Shown here in pieces: positions 47,179-59,200 of a stretch of 64,000 nt of DNA. The stretch comes from Pyrus communis. Taxonomy: Eukaryota; Streptophyta; Magnoliopsida; Rosales; Rosaceae. The notes under the pieces were generated by a model. That model worked only from the letters and a program-made list of their open reading frames with translations. It did no database searches and was not told the origin of the DNA. The position numbers and the translations under genes were made by a program. Location: assembly GCF_963583255.1 (NCBI RefSeq), contig NC_084812.1:27039325-27103324 (forward strand), given 5' to 3'. Positions within the stretch are counted from its first letter, which is position 1, and the number at the start of each line of letters is the position of its first letter.

Positions 47179-50100
47179 TTAACCAAATGAATTAACCGTG
47201 TTGCACATCCCTGGGTTCCGAATACACCAAAGTGGTTGAATGGGTTCAGCCCTAACACCTCTAGCCACAATTCTGCTCCTCCATTCATTTAACCGATCAG
47301 TTGCCTCTGCATACCTCTTCATACCCATTGCGTCCCTGTTCCCTGACCATAATGACTCTGCCAATGCTGAAGTGCGCGGCCAAATTCGTGCGTCCAAAAC
47401 AGTTGGGTCAGCTTGCTCAGACCACAACGCCACCTCTCCACCTAGCACCAATTTGGCCTCGTCCTCAGTCAAACCGTATGTTATATCGTAGTTATATATG
47501 GTCTGCCATGTTTTGAAAGGTCCACACCAGGAACCCCCATTTCCAGTGTCACTGCCTGTTTGTTGATCATACAGGCTGTCGTTCCCAAGAAAGTCACCAT
47601 GACCACAATCCAAGTAATAGAATTCTGAGGATGACACAATAACGCGGTATCCAGAAGACACAATTCGTTTAGTATTGTTGTGGCCATTGTTCCATGTTTG
47701 TAAGATGGTATGCTCTGGGGGAAGAGTAGTTGCTTGCACCTTGACATTATCATCCAGCAAAACGTCTTCCCAATAAACCACCGTCCTATTAAGAGATACA
47801 ATGTAAGGGAAAGTGGAGTTGACAAAAAGGTCAAGAAGCTCACTGAGCGTTCCACCCTTGGACAGGAATGATTGAATGGTTGGATCAGCTTTCCAACAGC
47901 CAGGTATGATCTCATCAGCTCCAGCATGGAAAAAAGGTTCAGGAAATAGCGTTGACACATCATGGATGACATTTTTAAGGACTTGATAGGTCTTGGGGTT
48001 CAATGGATTCAAATGACCTGTTCCGGGTTCAGATGCAAGCCGGTCAGCCCAATCGACTCCATCTGGCCACCAGAACATATTTGCACATGTCACGATTTCG
48101 GGGTAGGCTTCAGCCCATGATCCCGTATGGCCTGCACACATTAAAAAAAAAAAGAATGAAAAAAATGTTTGATTACCCTACCATGATTCAGATTAGGAAT
48201 AAGAATGTATTATGAAAACGAATAAGGTGCTAGGGTCATCTAGCATGCAGCAAGCATGTAATGAGATAGAGTAAAGAGTATTTCCAGCTGCAGACTGCAG
48301 TGAAACAAGCAACTGTGGCTGACACTCCCCCATCCTCATTGCTAGCCCAAGCAACTTTCCATCCGCACCTCTCCACCACATATGCTCCTTTCTAATTAAG
48401 TCCTCGTTATAATTTTCGACAAATACAAAAAGCAAAATTTCACCACACTTTTGTAATTCTCATCATCCAAATACCTCTCCATGTGAACCCATAACATGTC
48501 GGCAACTAAATTTACCTGAAAGTGGATTTGGTTTCTTGAAATTTCTGTTTGTATTAGAAAGTTAACAACCAAAATATTTTGTGGATCTCACGCCCACAAT
48601 TTGTTTTTCTTTTTTTTTCTTTCCATTTTTCTAGATCAAAACCTAAAAGCATTCTAGTTCCAATATTCATTTTCTGTTCTGTACATCTCGTCTTGTGATT
48701 TTGTATCATGGAAGAACAAGGTGTGTTTCTTTACCGATGTAATTTCTTTTTTATCAAACAAATATTGGGATGGGGAAGATTAGAACACAGGACCTCAGAT
48801 ATGAAGGGCAACTGCTCTTAACTACGACATTAAGCCCCCACTATATGCCTCTGAAATAATGGCCAAAGTACATGCCCTTCACTGTTATATTCTTATATCT
48901 TCTCTGGCTTTTAGATTCCTCAAATTATTCACAACGGCAACTCTTAGTTTCTTTCTTCATATTTTGATTCTTACCCTAAACCCAGAAGAATGTGGAAGGT
49001 TATGTAGATTAGGAAGGAGAACAAGCCAGCCATGTAAATGAGAGAGATGAGATTGAAAACAGGAACAAAATAGGCTGATATCCTTTAGGTTCTTTCAAAC
49101 TTTATCAGCATGTGGCTGCTAACAAAGTCAGGAATAAACTAGGCTGATGTCTTTTGGGTTTCTTGCTGCTAACCAAAACAGGAGAGAGTGCAGGCTAGCA
49201 GCATGTCATTTGAAATCCCTTTAGAAAAAGCAGAATACAAGGTTTTATTATGTGCAATTACTAGCATATCAAAATAATTTACCAACATAACCTGAAATTT
49301 CTAAATTTGAACTCTCGCATTCCAAATAAAGCCAGAATTAAGGTTGCATTTGTACGTTTTCTAACAGTCATAACAAGTCCCAACTTGACAGACACAATTT
49401 CTTTAATGAATCCGTACGTTACTTGAGAGTTTTTAACTCAAACAACGGCCAAATTGCTTTTTAAAGATAAGAGTAATGCTTTATAAATGCTATCAAGCGC
49501 CTCTCTGTGGCATTTTATCAAACAGCTAGCTACCTAATAGCTATTGGTAAGTAAGCGAGTGAGTAGGGTGACTGACCAGGTGCATCGATTTCGGGGACAA
49601 CCCTGACGGCATGCTCCAAGCCGAACTCGACAATCTTGGTGACATCAGCGGGAGAGTATTGCATAGCGGAGCCATAAGACCCCTTGGAGGCCAAGTCAGG
49701 CTCGGAAGGCAGCAGCAGTGGGAAAGAATGGGAGTCGGTGATGTGCCAGTGGAACACATTGAGCTTGTTGGCGCTCATGGCCTCGATGGTCCTCAGTATG
49801 TCCTCCACTCCGTAGAAGTTCCTGGAGGTGTCCAGCATCACCCCTCTGTGCCCAAACAGCGGGGAGTCCCAAACGTAGACTCCCACCGCCACAAGCGACG
49901 GATCGCCCCACACCAGCTGAGATAACGTCTCCAGACCCCTCATGGCGCCCCACGCCGTCTGGGCCCACAGATTGGCGGCTCCACCGGTGATGGGGATGGT
50001 GAGTGTGTAGGACTCGTCGACGCCATGGTGAAGTGGGGCGGCGAGGTCAGCAACGGTGAGGGAGAGGGTGAGCAAGGGTGGGGCGGAGGTGTTGATGCGG

Positions 50101-50366
50101 ACGGAGGAGGAGGGGTTTACGAGGGGGCGGTGATGCTCGCTTAGAAGAAGCTGGTGGTAGCGTTTGACGGCGGATGACAGGTATTTGTGGTTGGCAGGAG
50201 AAGTGATGGCGAAGTTAGGGGAGAGGAGGTGGGCCTGCGGCTGAGGCCAAGAAAAGTTTCTCGGCTTTGGCCACACATTGACTCCGGAATCAGATTGGGA
50301 GGACGAGAATGGCGCCGCAGAGGCCAGGAGCAAGCCCATCAACAGGATGACGATGAGAATCTGCAT
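47179..50366 (-). CDS. Beta-hexosaminidase, GH20 (HEXO2-like)
   Basis: Removes terminal beta-linked GlcNAc/GalNAc from N-glycans and chito-oligomers in the secretory path (vacuole or cell surface). Exon 1 is 50366-49577, exon 2 is 48131-47179; the intron of 1,445 bp has GTCAGT at its start and GTGCAG at its end and splits a Gly codon in DAPGHTGSW. The product is 580 residues, the length I recall for Arabidopsis HEXO2, which it most resembles. Residues 1 to about 20 are a signal peptide ([20 protein letters not shown]). The N-terminal hexosaminidase domain starts near [10 protein letters not shown]; the catalytic barrel follows from about [25 protein letters not shown], the catalytic pair in HAGADE (Asp336-Glu337) and [13 protein letters not shown] are all present. 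Several N-glycosylation sites (NTS, NST, NRT, NNT, NDS). The start is chosen because the TATA box sits just upstream; a longer frame from 50579 would run through the promoter. No defect seen. Confidence 0.93.
48735..48845 (-). mobile_element. Probable tRNA-derived SINE in the hexosaminidase intron
   Basis: On the minus strand GGCTTAATGTCGTAGTTAAG (A-box-like) and GAGGTCCTGTGTTCTAATCT (B-box-like) are spaced as in a tRNA, followed by CCCCATCCCAATATTTG and an A-rich end (GATAAAAAAGAAA). This is the form of short plant SINEs. Target duplications were not resolved. Confidence 0.45.
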
Positions 50367-50430
50367 GGTGGTACTGGTACTGGTACTGTAGGAGGCGAGA
50401 AATTTGAGGAGGGAGACCTGATTGCTTTGT

Positions 50431-50438
50431 CTTAAATA
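50431..50438 (-). promoter_or_regulatory. TATA box of the hexosaminidase gene
   Basis: TATTTAAG on the minus strand about 65 nt before the start codon; transcription would begin near 50400 and give a 5' UTR of roughly 35 nt. Confidence 0.6.
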
Positions 50439-52340
50439 CTTGTAAGGAGCCCAGCTAGGACTTGGAGGGAGACCCGACCCGACCGACCCCGAGTGCTCTT
50501 TTATGCCGGCTCGTCCATTCCTGTCTTTGTTTGCTAATTTATTGTGTTGGGTAATGATTTGGCGTTTCCCGTTTAACATTATGTTGTATCATATGCTATT
50601 TGCTATTAGAAATGTTTCTACCGGCAGGCCCTCCCCAACCCCAATTATTAGACAAAACAAAAGTACAAAATTATATTCTAAATCCAATCTGCTTCAAGTC
50701 AACTTGCCGCCGGTGGTATATAGTATTCCACGGACGACTCTCAACCAATACCTTTTCTTTCCTACCTATTTTTAATCGCACATCAGAAACAATGTTGATC
50801 GCCTGCTCATTGCTTAGCTTTGTTACCCAATAAATAAAATAATATCTTTGCTTAGCCCTTCAAACTAAAATTGTGCCACTTTGCCATCTGAAACTCAATT
50901 TTTGTATCACTTTCACACATTCCGTCAAATTTGTCAAAAAATTTGTTAAGTTGACTAATGTGGCATGACTAGGACCACTTATTTCTATTTGACATGTCAT
51001 TGGAATAAAATTAAAAAACATGACCATCTGCAAACATAAGACTAGACACACAAATTTCTCAAGGGAAGGATAGCAAAACACGGTTTTAAGGATGGTAGTG
51101 AGGTTGTCTAAGATGTCAGATCAAAGGTTCCGTATATAAAATAAATAAACGTCCCTGTGAAGGAAAATTTCTATTAAAACTAGAGGATTCATTGAATAAA
51201 TCATGGTTAAAGACAATTAGAAGTGAAGGCTAGGTATGCATACATTCAAAACTAAATAATTTTCTCAAAATCTTGAAGGCCTAAGGGTTGAAGAACCAAA
51301 TTTATTCCAAACGAAGTTAAAGAGTAGAGTATGAGATGATTACCCTTGAAGACTCTTTTTGGTTCCTGTTGGGTCCAAAAATTGCACGTGAAGGCCCTAT
51401 GCACGTTAAATGTCCATTACTCTGTATGATCTTATTACCTTATATGAATCTCGATTATATTATACAAAATTATCAGAGAAGTTAATACTTAAGCAAGGTT
51501 TTACACAAGTTTCAATTAATTTCATGCCATGCCAAACAAGGAAATATATCACGCCATGCTAAACACATTCGTTTAAACCCGACACCTATCAAGCTCACAT
51601 GACCCAAGGCATGTTATCTCACGAGGGGTTGCTATAGTGGTTGAGGTTGGAAGGTTACGGAGGTCCACAAGGCCCATGGAAACTCTTCGATAATATACTT
51701 GCGCCAAGATAATGTTTCCCGTGAACCTATTCATGCTGCAACTCGTCTCACCCTAAACCCTATTAATTCATAGAACGTAAGAAGTTTCCAATCCATTCAT
51801 TTACCCACTGGAAACAAGTAGTTTTTGGCACACCCTTTTACATGTTAGAAGCTATTCCAGTGCTTTATTTTGTTCGTTGGACATAAGGTAGCTCCGATTC
51901 TTTGTTTTACATGTTGTAAACATGTTGTTTCTAGCACATCTTTCAATTCAATAGGAAATAGGGATAACCATCACCCATTATAAATTGGAATCCAAGATTA
52001 GAGTAAAAGGGGAGGAAGGGGGAGCTGCAAACTTACTAGTACCAAATCTTCCTCAACACGCCATTTCAACCTCATGCTTAGAGAATAACATATTCTGCTT
52101 GCTACAGGAAATCCATTTCCCTGCTGCAGGAAACCCTTCTTGACTGTTGCAAGCTTTCCAACAAGCCATAGACTTGAGTTTTAAGCTTTCACCTTTCACC
52201 AAATCATCTTCTGCCTTAGAAACCTCAACCAACCACCATAACCAAAAGGTCAACCACTACTAAGATGTCTTACAAATCATTCTTCTAAGTCTCAACCTAA
52301 CGACGGTCCAGAGTCACCCACTCCCAAGAGATACTTTCAG
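50439..52340. other. Upstream intergenic region, no gene seen
   Basis: The hexosaminidase promoter lies at the left. The rest has only short chance frames on both strands and no clear element ends. Confidence 0.4.
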
Positions 52341-52440
52341 GATACGGCAGATCCAGAAGGCTCGCGGTACCACTTCACTGACTGGATCAACTTCATATGG
52401 AAGTGCAATTTCTGGAGATGTATCTGGCAGCACTGGCTAA
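52341..52440 (+). pseudogene. Orphan terminal-exon-like ORF
   Basis: After an acceptor-like ACTTTCAG the frame reads IRQIQKARGTTSLTGSTSYG, then SAISGDVSGSTG and TAA (52438-52440). The low-complexity Ser/Gly/Thr tail after a basic helix looks like the C-terminal end of a conserved plant protein, followed by a T-rich 3' UTR-like stretch. No other exon was found in the 2 kb upstream, so it is probably a captured or orphaned exon. I do not recognise the protein. It could also be chance. Confidence 0.3.
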
Positions 52441-53842
52441 TTTGCATATTTTGTTTTTCTTCCCTTACTGATTTACAAGATTAGTTTTTTTTTTTTCTTC
52501 TTTAAATGAAATTTCTGCTGTACAACCTTTTTGTTTTCTGTTTATATTAATTTCTTGTTTTCCGTTCGCTGGAAGATAAGATTCCCGAAAAATCAAATTG
52601 TCAATGTTTCTTAGTGGTTACTTCCCTTTTGGGACATTGTTACTTTCATTTAGGGGAAATAAATTTAGGAGGTACCCTCGACCTATTTCAGCATGTAAGG
52701 CACCAGGCCAGTAAGGATTTGCCACATAAGCATTAAATAAAAAAAGGAAAAGAAAATCAAAAAAGAAAAAAAGAAGAAATATAAAGAAAAGCCCGAACGG
52801 ATGGTGATTCACTAAAAAGGCCATCCATTCGATTCATGCTTACACAGCTACACGGTGTAATTGAAATGTCCAACAGAACCTACTGAACATAATGAAAATC
52901 TGCAACAAGAGTCATCAATGACCTAGGAAAGTAGGTGGAATAAGTTTACCAAGACTGGTGTCTTGGCCAATGCAAGTCGGGAATATTCTTACTCACCACT
53001 CTCAAATGATAGTTGTGGAGCAAAAAATAATCCTAAAACTTATGGAGCTGAAATGTGGACTATTTCCCAAGAAGGACAAGATTGCCCTTGTTAAATGAGC
53101 ATTCTCATTCACCATACGCAGTTGAGATAGAGCAGGCAAAGATCAACGATTGCTCAAGGCACCCCTGCTTGTAGGAAAAGTCAAAGGTATTTATGATAGA
53201 ATAATTCCTTATTCATATCATAAATACATTCATAATCTGAGAGCACTTCTTTCAAGTAAGTAATCCTAATTCAATTTATTTAGGATATTTACCTAATTAC
53301 TCCAAGATATTTATTTACACAAATATCTTGAATATTCTCACCTAAAATACTACCCTAAGGCCTCTTGTCTTAGGGTTTCCTCGCCCTAAACCCTATGATG
53401 GAAGGAAATTCAAAAACTACAACCAATGGGACCCTTACGTTGAAGGACATGGACCAACCGATAGAGACTGTGATGTGGCTCCACGTCATCGTTCCTCGAG
53501 GCTTACCATAGCAAAGGACCATTCCTTTGCCTTCACAAGGTACAGCGGCAGCCGCCGCTGTAGTGGCCTATGAGGCAGCCTCACTCATGGTGAGGAAACC
53601 TTAAGGAAAGAAGTCTGCGGCGCAGGCAGCTGCTTGCCCTCAACATCTGCCCTTGGCCCCTACCTCCTTCACTTAAATGCGAGTTGCCTAGACTGAGGCA
53701 ACCTAAGCCGTGCCAACCGCGATGCAAGCTGCAACCCAACGCAACTCCAGATCAAGGCCAAGTAGGACAAACCGAGGCGGCTCAGCACCCATGTGCCCGA
53801 CTTGCTCTTGTAGGCCTCTAGATAGTCCAACAGGGCCCTAGA
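52441..53842. other. Unassigned sequence, possibly retroelement remains
   Basis: A GC-richer stretch (about 53400-53840) continues after the hAT-like element (55018-55500), so one older sequence was split by that insertion. No frame or LTR could be supported. Confidence 0.35.
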
Positions 53843-54437
53843 CAGTGTTCTAAAAAACGGTCTAGCTATCGCCTAGAGGCTCGGCGGAGGGTCCCCGACT
53901 CGATTTAGGCCAAAACAGTCATGTAAGGCGGGGAAGATTTAAGCAGTCGCCGAGGCACTAGTTAGGCAACCTGGGCGGTTTTAAGCGGCTCGATCTGCAA
54001 CGCCCAATCTCAAAGTAGAGCCTCGATTGAAATTCTGCAGCTCACTGTTTGTGAGTAGAAGAAGAAAGAGAGAATGCAAAAAGAGAGAAACATTTAACTT
54101 TTAAGGTATCAATGCATGGCAGCGCAATCTGGATTTGAGATCTCAGATCTACACTTTGACCCGTTTGACGTTCTGATGACTGAAGGAAGAAGAAGAAACG
54201 GAAAAACTTAGATGGGAAGAGTGTTCTGCTTTCCAATGGGTCAAAGTGTGATAATGATATGGGATTTGGAAATATTGGGCGGCGTGTTAGAGGTGGGGTG
54301 GAGGGCTCAGAAACATAGGGATATTATTTGGTTTTTAATCTTTAATAAACCACCCACTGCGTGGGGGTTTTTATCATTTCAAACAGCTTGGAATATATAC
54401 ATACATTATGTTTTATTATTTTTTTACTTGATAGAAT

Positions 54438-54469
<32 letters not shown>

Positions 54470-55017
54470 TACATATATATATATATATATATTTATTTAA
54501 TTATGTGCTTTTTTATTTTTTTTAGTTTCAAGGTGGTATACATATGGAAATGGTGTACCTAATTTGCAAAGGATGGATTGACTACAAGTTCATCCAATTG
54601 TGAAATGAATCGGAGAACTTTTGAGGGGATGCATACAAAAAAAAAGAAATAAACTAGATACAACAACGTTAAATAAATTAATCTTTGTCCAATCCAATGC
54701 AAAGATCATGAACAAGAAGAATTTAGTCTATTATGTACTCATCATTATGATTATATGCTTACTGTTTTTTAAATATTGAACTTCTTGGATGGATGTACTT
54801 TGTGTATTCTTCTACTTCTATTTTTTCATTTTATCCTTCTTCTATTATCCATACAAGTATAGTTTTTCTATTTTTATTTTTATTTTAAGTGTAAATAGGT
54901 GCTTATTTACAAGATATATAATAAACTTACATAAATTCGCCTAGGCCCTGCCTAGCCGCCTAAGCGCTAGGCGCTTACCCACCGCCCGACTAGCTCCTAG
55001 CATTTTTTAGAACCTTG
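53843..55017. mobile_element. hAT-like non-autonomous element, 1,175 bp
   Basis: The ends are CAGTGTTCTAAAAAACGG on the left and, inverted, CAAGGTTCTAAAAAATGC on the right. The 8-bp flanks GCCCTAGA (53835-53842) and GTCCTAAA (55018-55025) match at 6 of 8. Next to both ends are GC-rich CGCCTAGG/GCGCTAGGCG words that pair with one another. The inside is AT-rich, with a CA/TA microsatellite and no transposase words. The length and 8-bp duplication favour hAT; the mismatches suggest age. Confidence 0.62.
54438..54492. repeat. (CA)n(TA)n compound microsatellite
   Basis: A CA run followed by CATACATA and a TA run inside the hAT-like element. Confidence 0.95.
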
Positions 55018-55025
55018 GTCCTAAA

Positions 55026-55595
55026 CCAATTCAACCAGCCCGGATCCAAATTTCGAGGCCAATGATTGAACCATGGGTATTTTCACCCCACCTTTTTGCA
55101 GATCTGACCTATCTTGGCTTAAGCTTTGTACCCAAAGTTCATTGCACTTCCACTACTCAAGCAGACGCCTACCATCCCAGCTATTCCACTCCAAATGGTG
55201 AACACCTGTCCTGAAGGATCATTGAATTGACAAGCGTCTTTGCTCAGTAGACTACCTAGGTGAATCAACTCTTACATCACACCAAGATGCGGCGTGCCCC
55301 AGACAAGGTGTCCCGAAGTAGGACAAGGGCAAGCGATGAAATTTATCTCTAGCGGTGTCCTGGTAGGTAGCCACTTCACCAACCACACGTTAAGCAATCA
55401 GGCAGTGTGCACTCCCTCCTGAGCCTTAGGAAAAATGCTTTCTCCGGCCTAAATGCGCAGATGAGCGTTCATTCTTGTTTAGGCCCACAAGCAAGTGTGT
55501 ACTCACGGTTAGGATCACGCTCCGATGGAAACAATAGGCGACCTTCCAGCAAAGCGTCTATTTGTGGGTAGGCTAGTAAGGAGTATACTTCAGGG
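55026..55595. other. Right part of the sequence split by the hAT-like element
   Basis: Composition like 53400-53842. No supported gene. Confidence 0.35.
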
Positions 55596-56076
55596 TTTGT
55601 GTTCCCCTGCAGTCGTCACTACCTCAGTTTTTATGCTCCGCTGTCGCCTCAATTTTCATGCCTTACTGCCTATTTTTGCATGTCATCACTACCTCATTTT
55701 GCATGCCCCTGCAGTCGTCGCCTTAGTTTCTGTGTCGTCGATGCCTCGTTTTACGTTCCCTGCAACCACTGTCTCCTTGTTTTGCGTGCCCTTGCCGTCA
55801 CTGTCACCTCAATTTCTATGCCACCTCTTTTTTGTGTTCCATTAGTACTTCGTTTTTTGTGTCGTCATCATCACCTCATTTGCGTGTGTTGTTGTCGTCT
55901 TGTTTTACGTGTACCATCATCATCTCGTTTTGCATGCGTCATTGTCACCTCGTTTTAAATGCACAGTCATCACCTCGTTTTGTATGTACTGTCATCATTT
56001 TGTTTTACGTGCAACGTCATCACCTTGTTTTGCATGCACCATGATCACCTGGTTTTCGTGCACCGTTGTCACCTTT
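55596..56076 (+). repeat. Degenerate minisatellite, 25-bp unit
   Basis: Units like ATGCACAGTCATCACCTCGT plus TTTGT repeat every 25 bp, clearest at about 55885-56076 and looser to the left. Because 25 is not a multiple of three and the unit has no stop, all three plus frames stay open, which explains the overlapping frames of 70-119 codons here; none is a gene. Confidence 0.78.
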
Positions 56077-56235
56077 GATGAAAAGTGGAGTGAAAATACT
56101 GTTGGTTTAACCGTTAGCATCAAAATATGGATATGGGCTAGTTGAATTGGTATGGGACCATACTGGACCGTCTGGAGGGCTGTGGGAATTGGTCGGGTGT
56201 ATGGGCTCATTATCCTTATTCGTTCGAAAGTCTGT
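56077..56235. other. Junction between minisatellite and satellite
   Basis: Unique-looking sequence; nothing recognised. Confidence 0.4.
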
Positions 56236-59200
56236 ATTTCAGGTAATGAGAACATCGTCCCACATTATCGGTCTACGAGTTATGTTTCAAAATCCAACTA
56301 TACACCTCATAGGTCATCCTATAAAGATAATCTTTGCCAAAAATAAAAAAGAATACGAAACTTTTAGACTGTTGAATTGAAAGAAAATAGCCTGAAAAAC
56401 AAATTTTTGAATGAATATGGGTAATCGGAACATCATTCCACTTTATGGGTATACGAGTTATGTTTCAAAATTCAACCATACATCTCATAGGTCATCCATC
56501 AAAGATCATCTATGCCAAAAATAAAATGAATACGAAACTTTTAGACTGTTGAATTCAAAGAAAGGCATCCGAAATACAGATTTTCGAATTAATAAGGGTA
56601 ACGAGAACATCATCCCACTTTATGGGTCTACATGTTATGTTTCGAAAATCCAACTATACATCTCATTGGTCATCCCTTAAAGATCATCTTAACCAAAAAT
56701 AAAAAGAATACGAAACTTTTAGACCCTTGAATTGAAAGAAAAGAGCCCAAAATACAGATTTTTGATTGAATACGAGCAATGAGAACATAATCCCACTTTA
56801 TGGGTCTACAAGTTATGTTTCGAAAATCCAACTATACATCTCATATGTCATATGTTAAAGATCATCTCTTCCAAAAATAAAAAGATTATGAAACTTTTAG
56901 ACTCTTGAACTGAAGCAAAAGAGCCCTCTAAATACAGATTTTCGAATTAATATGGGTAACGAGAACATCATCCCATTTTATGGCTCTAGGAGTTATGTTT
57001 CAAAAATCCAATCGTGCATCTCATAGGTCATCCTTTAAAGATAATCATTGTCAAATATAAAAAGAACACGAAACTTTTAGACTATGGAATTGAAGGAAAA
57101 TAGCCCGAAATACTGATTTTCGAATGAATACAGGTAATGAGAACGTCATCCCACTTTATGGGTTGAGGAGTCATTTTATGAAAATCCAACTGCACATCTC
57201 ATAAGTCATCCCTTAAAGATCAACATTGCCAAAGATAAAAAGAATACAAAACTATTAGACCATGGAATTGAAAGAAAAGAGCCCAAAATACAGTTTTTCG
57301 AATGAATACGGGTAATGAGAACACAATCCCACTTTATGGGTCTACGAGTTAAGTTTCAAAAATCCAACTGTACATATCATAGGTCATCCCTTAAAGATCA
57401 TCTCTGCTAAAAATAAAAAGAATACGAAACTTTTAGACCATTGAATTGAAGGAAAAAAGCCTGAAATACAGATTTTTGAATAAATACGGGTAATGAGAAC
57501 ATCATCCTACTTTATGGGTCTACGAGTTATGTTCCAAAAATCCAAATGTACATCTCATAGGTCATCCCATAAAGATCATCTCTGCAAAAAATAAAAAGAA
57601 TACGAAACTTTTAGACAGTTGAATTAAAAGAAAAGAGCCTGAAATACAAATTTTTGAATTCATACGGGGTAATGAGAACATTATCCCACTTTATGGGTCT
57701 ACAAGTTATGTTTCGAAAATCCAACTGTATATCTCATAGGTCGTCCACTAAAGATTATCTCTGGCAAAAGTAAAAAAGAATATGAAACTTTTGGAATGTG
57801 GAATTGAAAGAAAAGAGCCCGAAATATAGATTTTCAAATGAATATTGGTAATGAGAACATCATACCACCTTAAGGGTCTACGAGTTATGTTTCAAAAATC
57901 CAACTGTACAACACATAAGTCATCCCTTAAAGATCATCTCTACCAAAAATAAAAAGAATACGAAACTTTAGACAGTTGAAGTGAAAGAAAAGAGCTTGAA
58001 ATACAGATTTTCGAATGAATACGGGTAATGAGAACATCATCCCACCTTATGGGTCTATGAGTTATGTTTCGAAAGTCCAACTTTATATCTCATATTTCAT
58101 CCCTTAAAGATCATCTCTGCCAAAAATAAAAAGAATACGAAACTTTTAGACAGTTGAATTCAAAGAAAAGAGCCCAAAATACAGATATTCGAATGAATAC
58201 GGGTAATGAGAACATCAGTCTTGTTATAGGTCTATGAGTTATGTTTCAAAAATCCAATTGTACATCTCATAGGTAATCACTTAAAGATAATCTCCTCCAA
58301 AAATAAAAAGAATACGAAACTTTTAGACTGTTGAATTGAAAGAAAAGAACCCAGAATAGAGATTTTCGAAAGATCATCCCAATTTGTGGGTCTACGAGTT
58401 ATGTCTCTTAAATCCAGATACACATCTCATAGGTCATCCCTTAAAGATCATATCTGCCAAAAATTAAAAGAATACAAAACTTTTAGATTGTTGAATTGAA
58501 ACAAAAGAGGCTGAAATACAAATTTTCGAATGAATACGGGTAATGAGAACATCATCCCACCTTATTTGTCTATGAGTTATGTTTCGAAAATCCAACTATA
58601 AATCTCATAGGTCATCCCATAAAGATCGTCTCTGCCAAAAATAAAAAGAAACGAAGCTTTTAGACTGTTGAATTGAAAGAAAAGAGCCCGAAATACAGAT
58701 TTTCGAATGAATACGAGTAATGAGAACATCATCCCACCTTATGGGTCTACAAGTTATGTTTCGAAAATTCAACTTTACATCTCATAGGTCATCCCTTAAA
58801 GATCATCTCTCCCAAAAATAAAATGAATACGAAACTTTTGGACTGTTGAATTGAAAGAAAAGAGCCCGAAATACAAAATTTCAAATGAATATGGGTAATG
58901 AGAACATCATCCCACTTTAAGGGTCTACGAGTTATTTGACACACCCCGACCGCCGGAGGTCGAAGCATGCTGGCCATCAGTGGGAGGTGACGTAACCATG
59001 AGGATAACTGATGTAAAAAAGTGAATAAATTAAAACTAAACTAGAACTAATTTAACTAAATAGAGAAAGAGTGCACAGTCGTGGGAAGAACCCACGACAA
59101 TTATTTAGAGCATAATAGACAGTACCACTACATAAGAGTAGTCAACTAGTTAAAGTACACTTATTACACAACCGGTGACAAAGCTAACACAGCTCGATTT

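Noticed and set aside
49530..50579. Hexosaminidase start at 50579 (71 more residues)
   Set aside because: The extension runs through the TATA box and has no signal peptide; MQILIVILL at 50366 is a normal signal-peptide start.
52618..52824. 68-codon minus frame with FFFFDFLFLFLF
   Set aside because: Translation of an A-rich low-complexity stretch.
55525..56145. Overlapping plus-strand frames of 70-119 codons
   Set aside because: A 25-bp minisatellite without stops keeps all frames open; translations are the same repeat in three registers.
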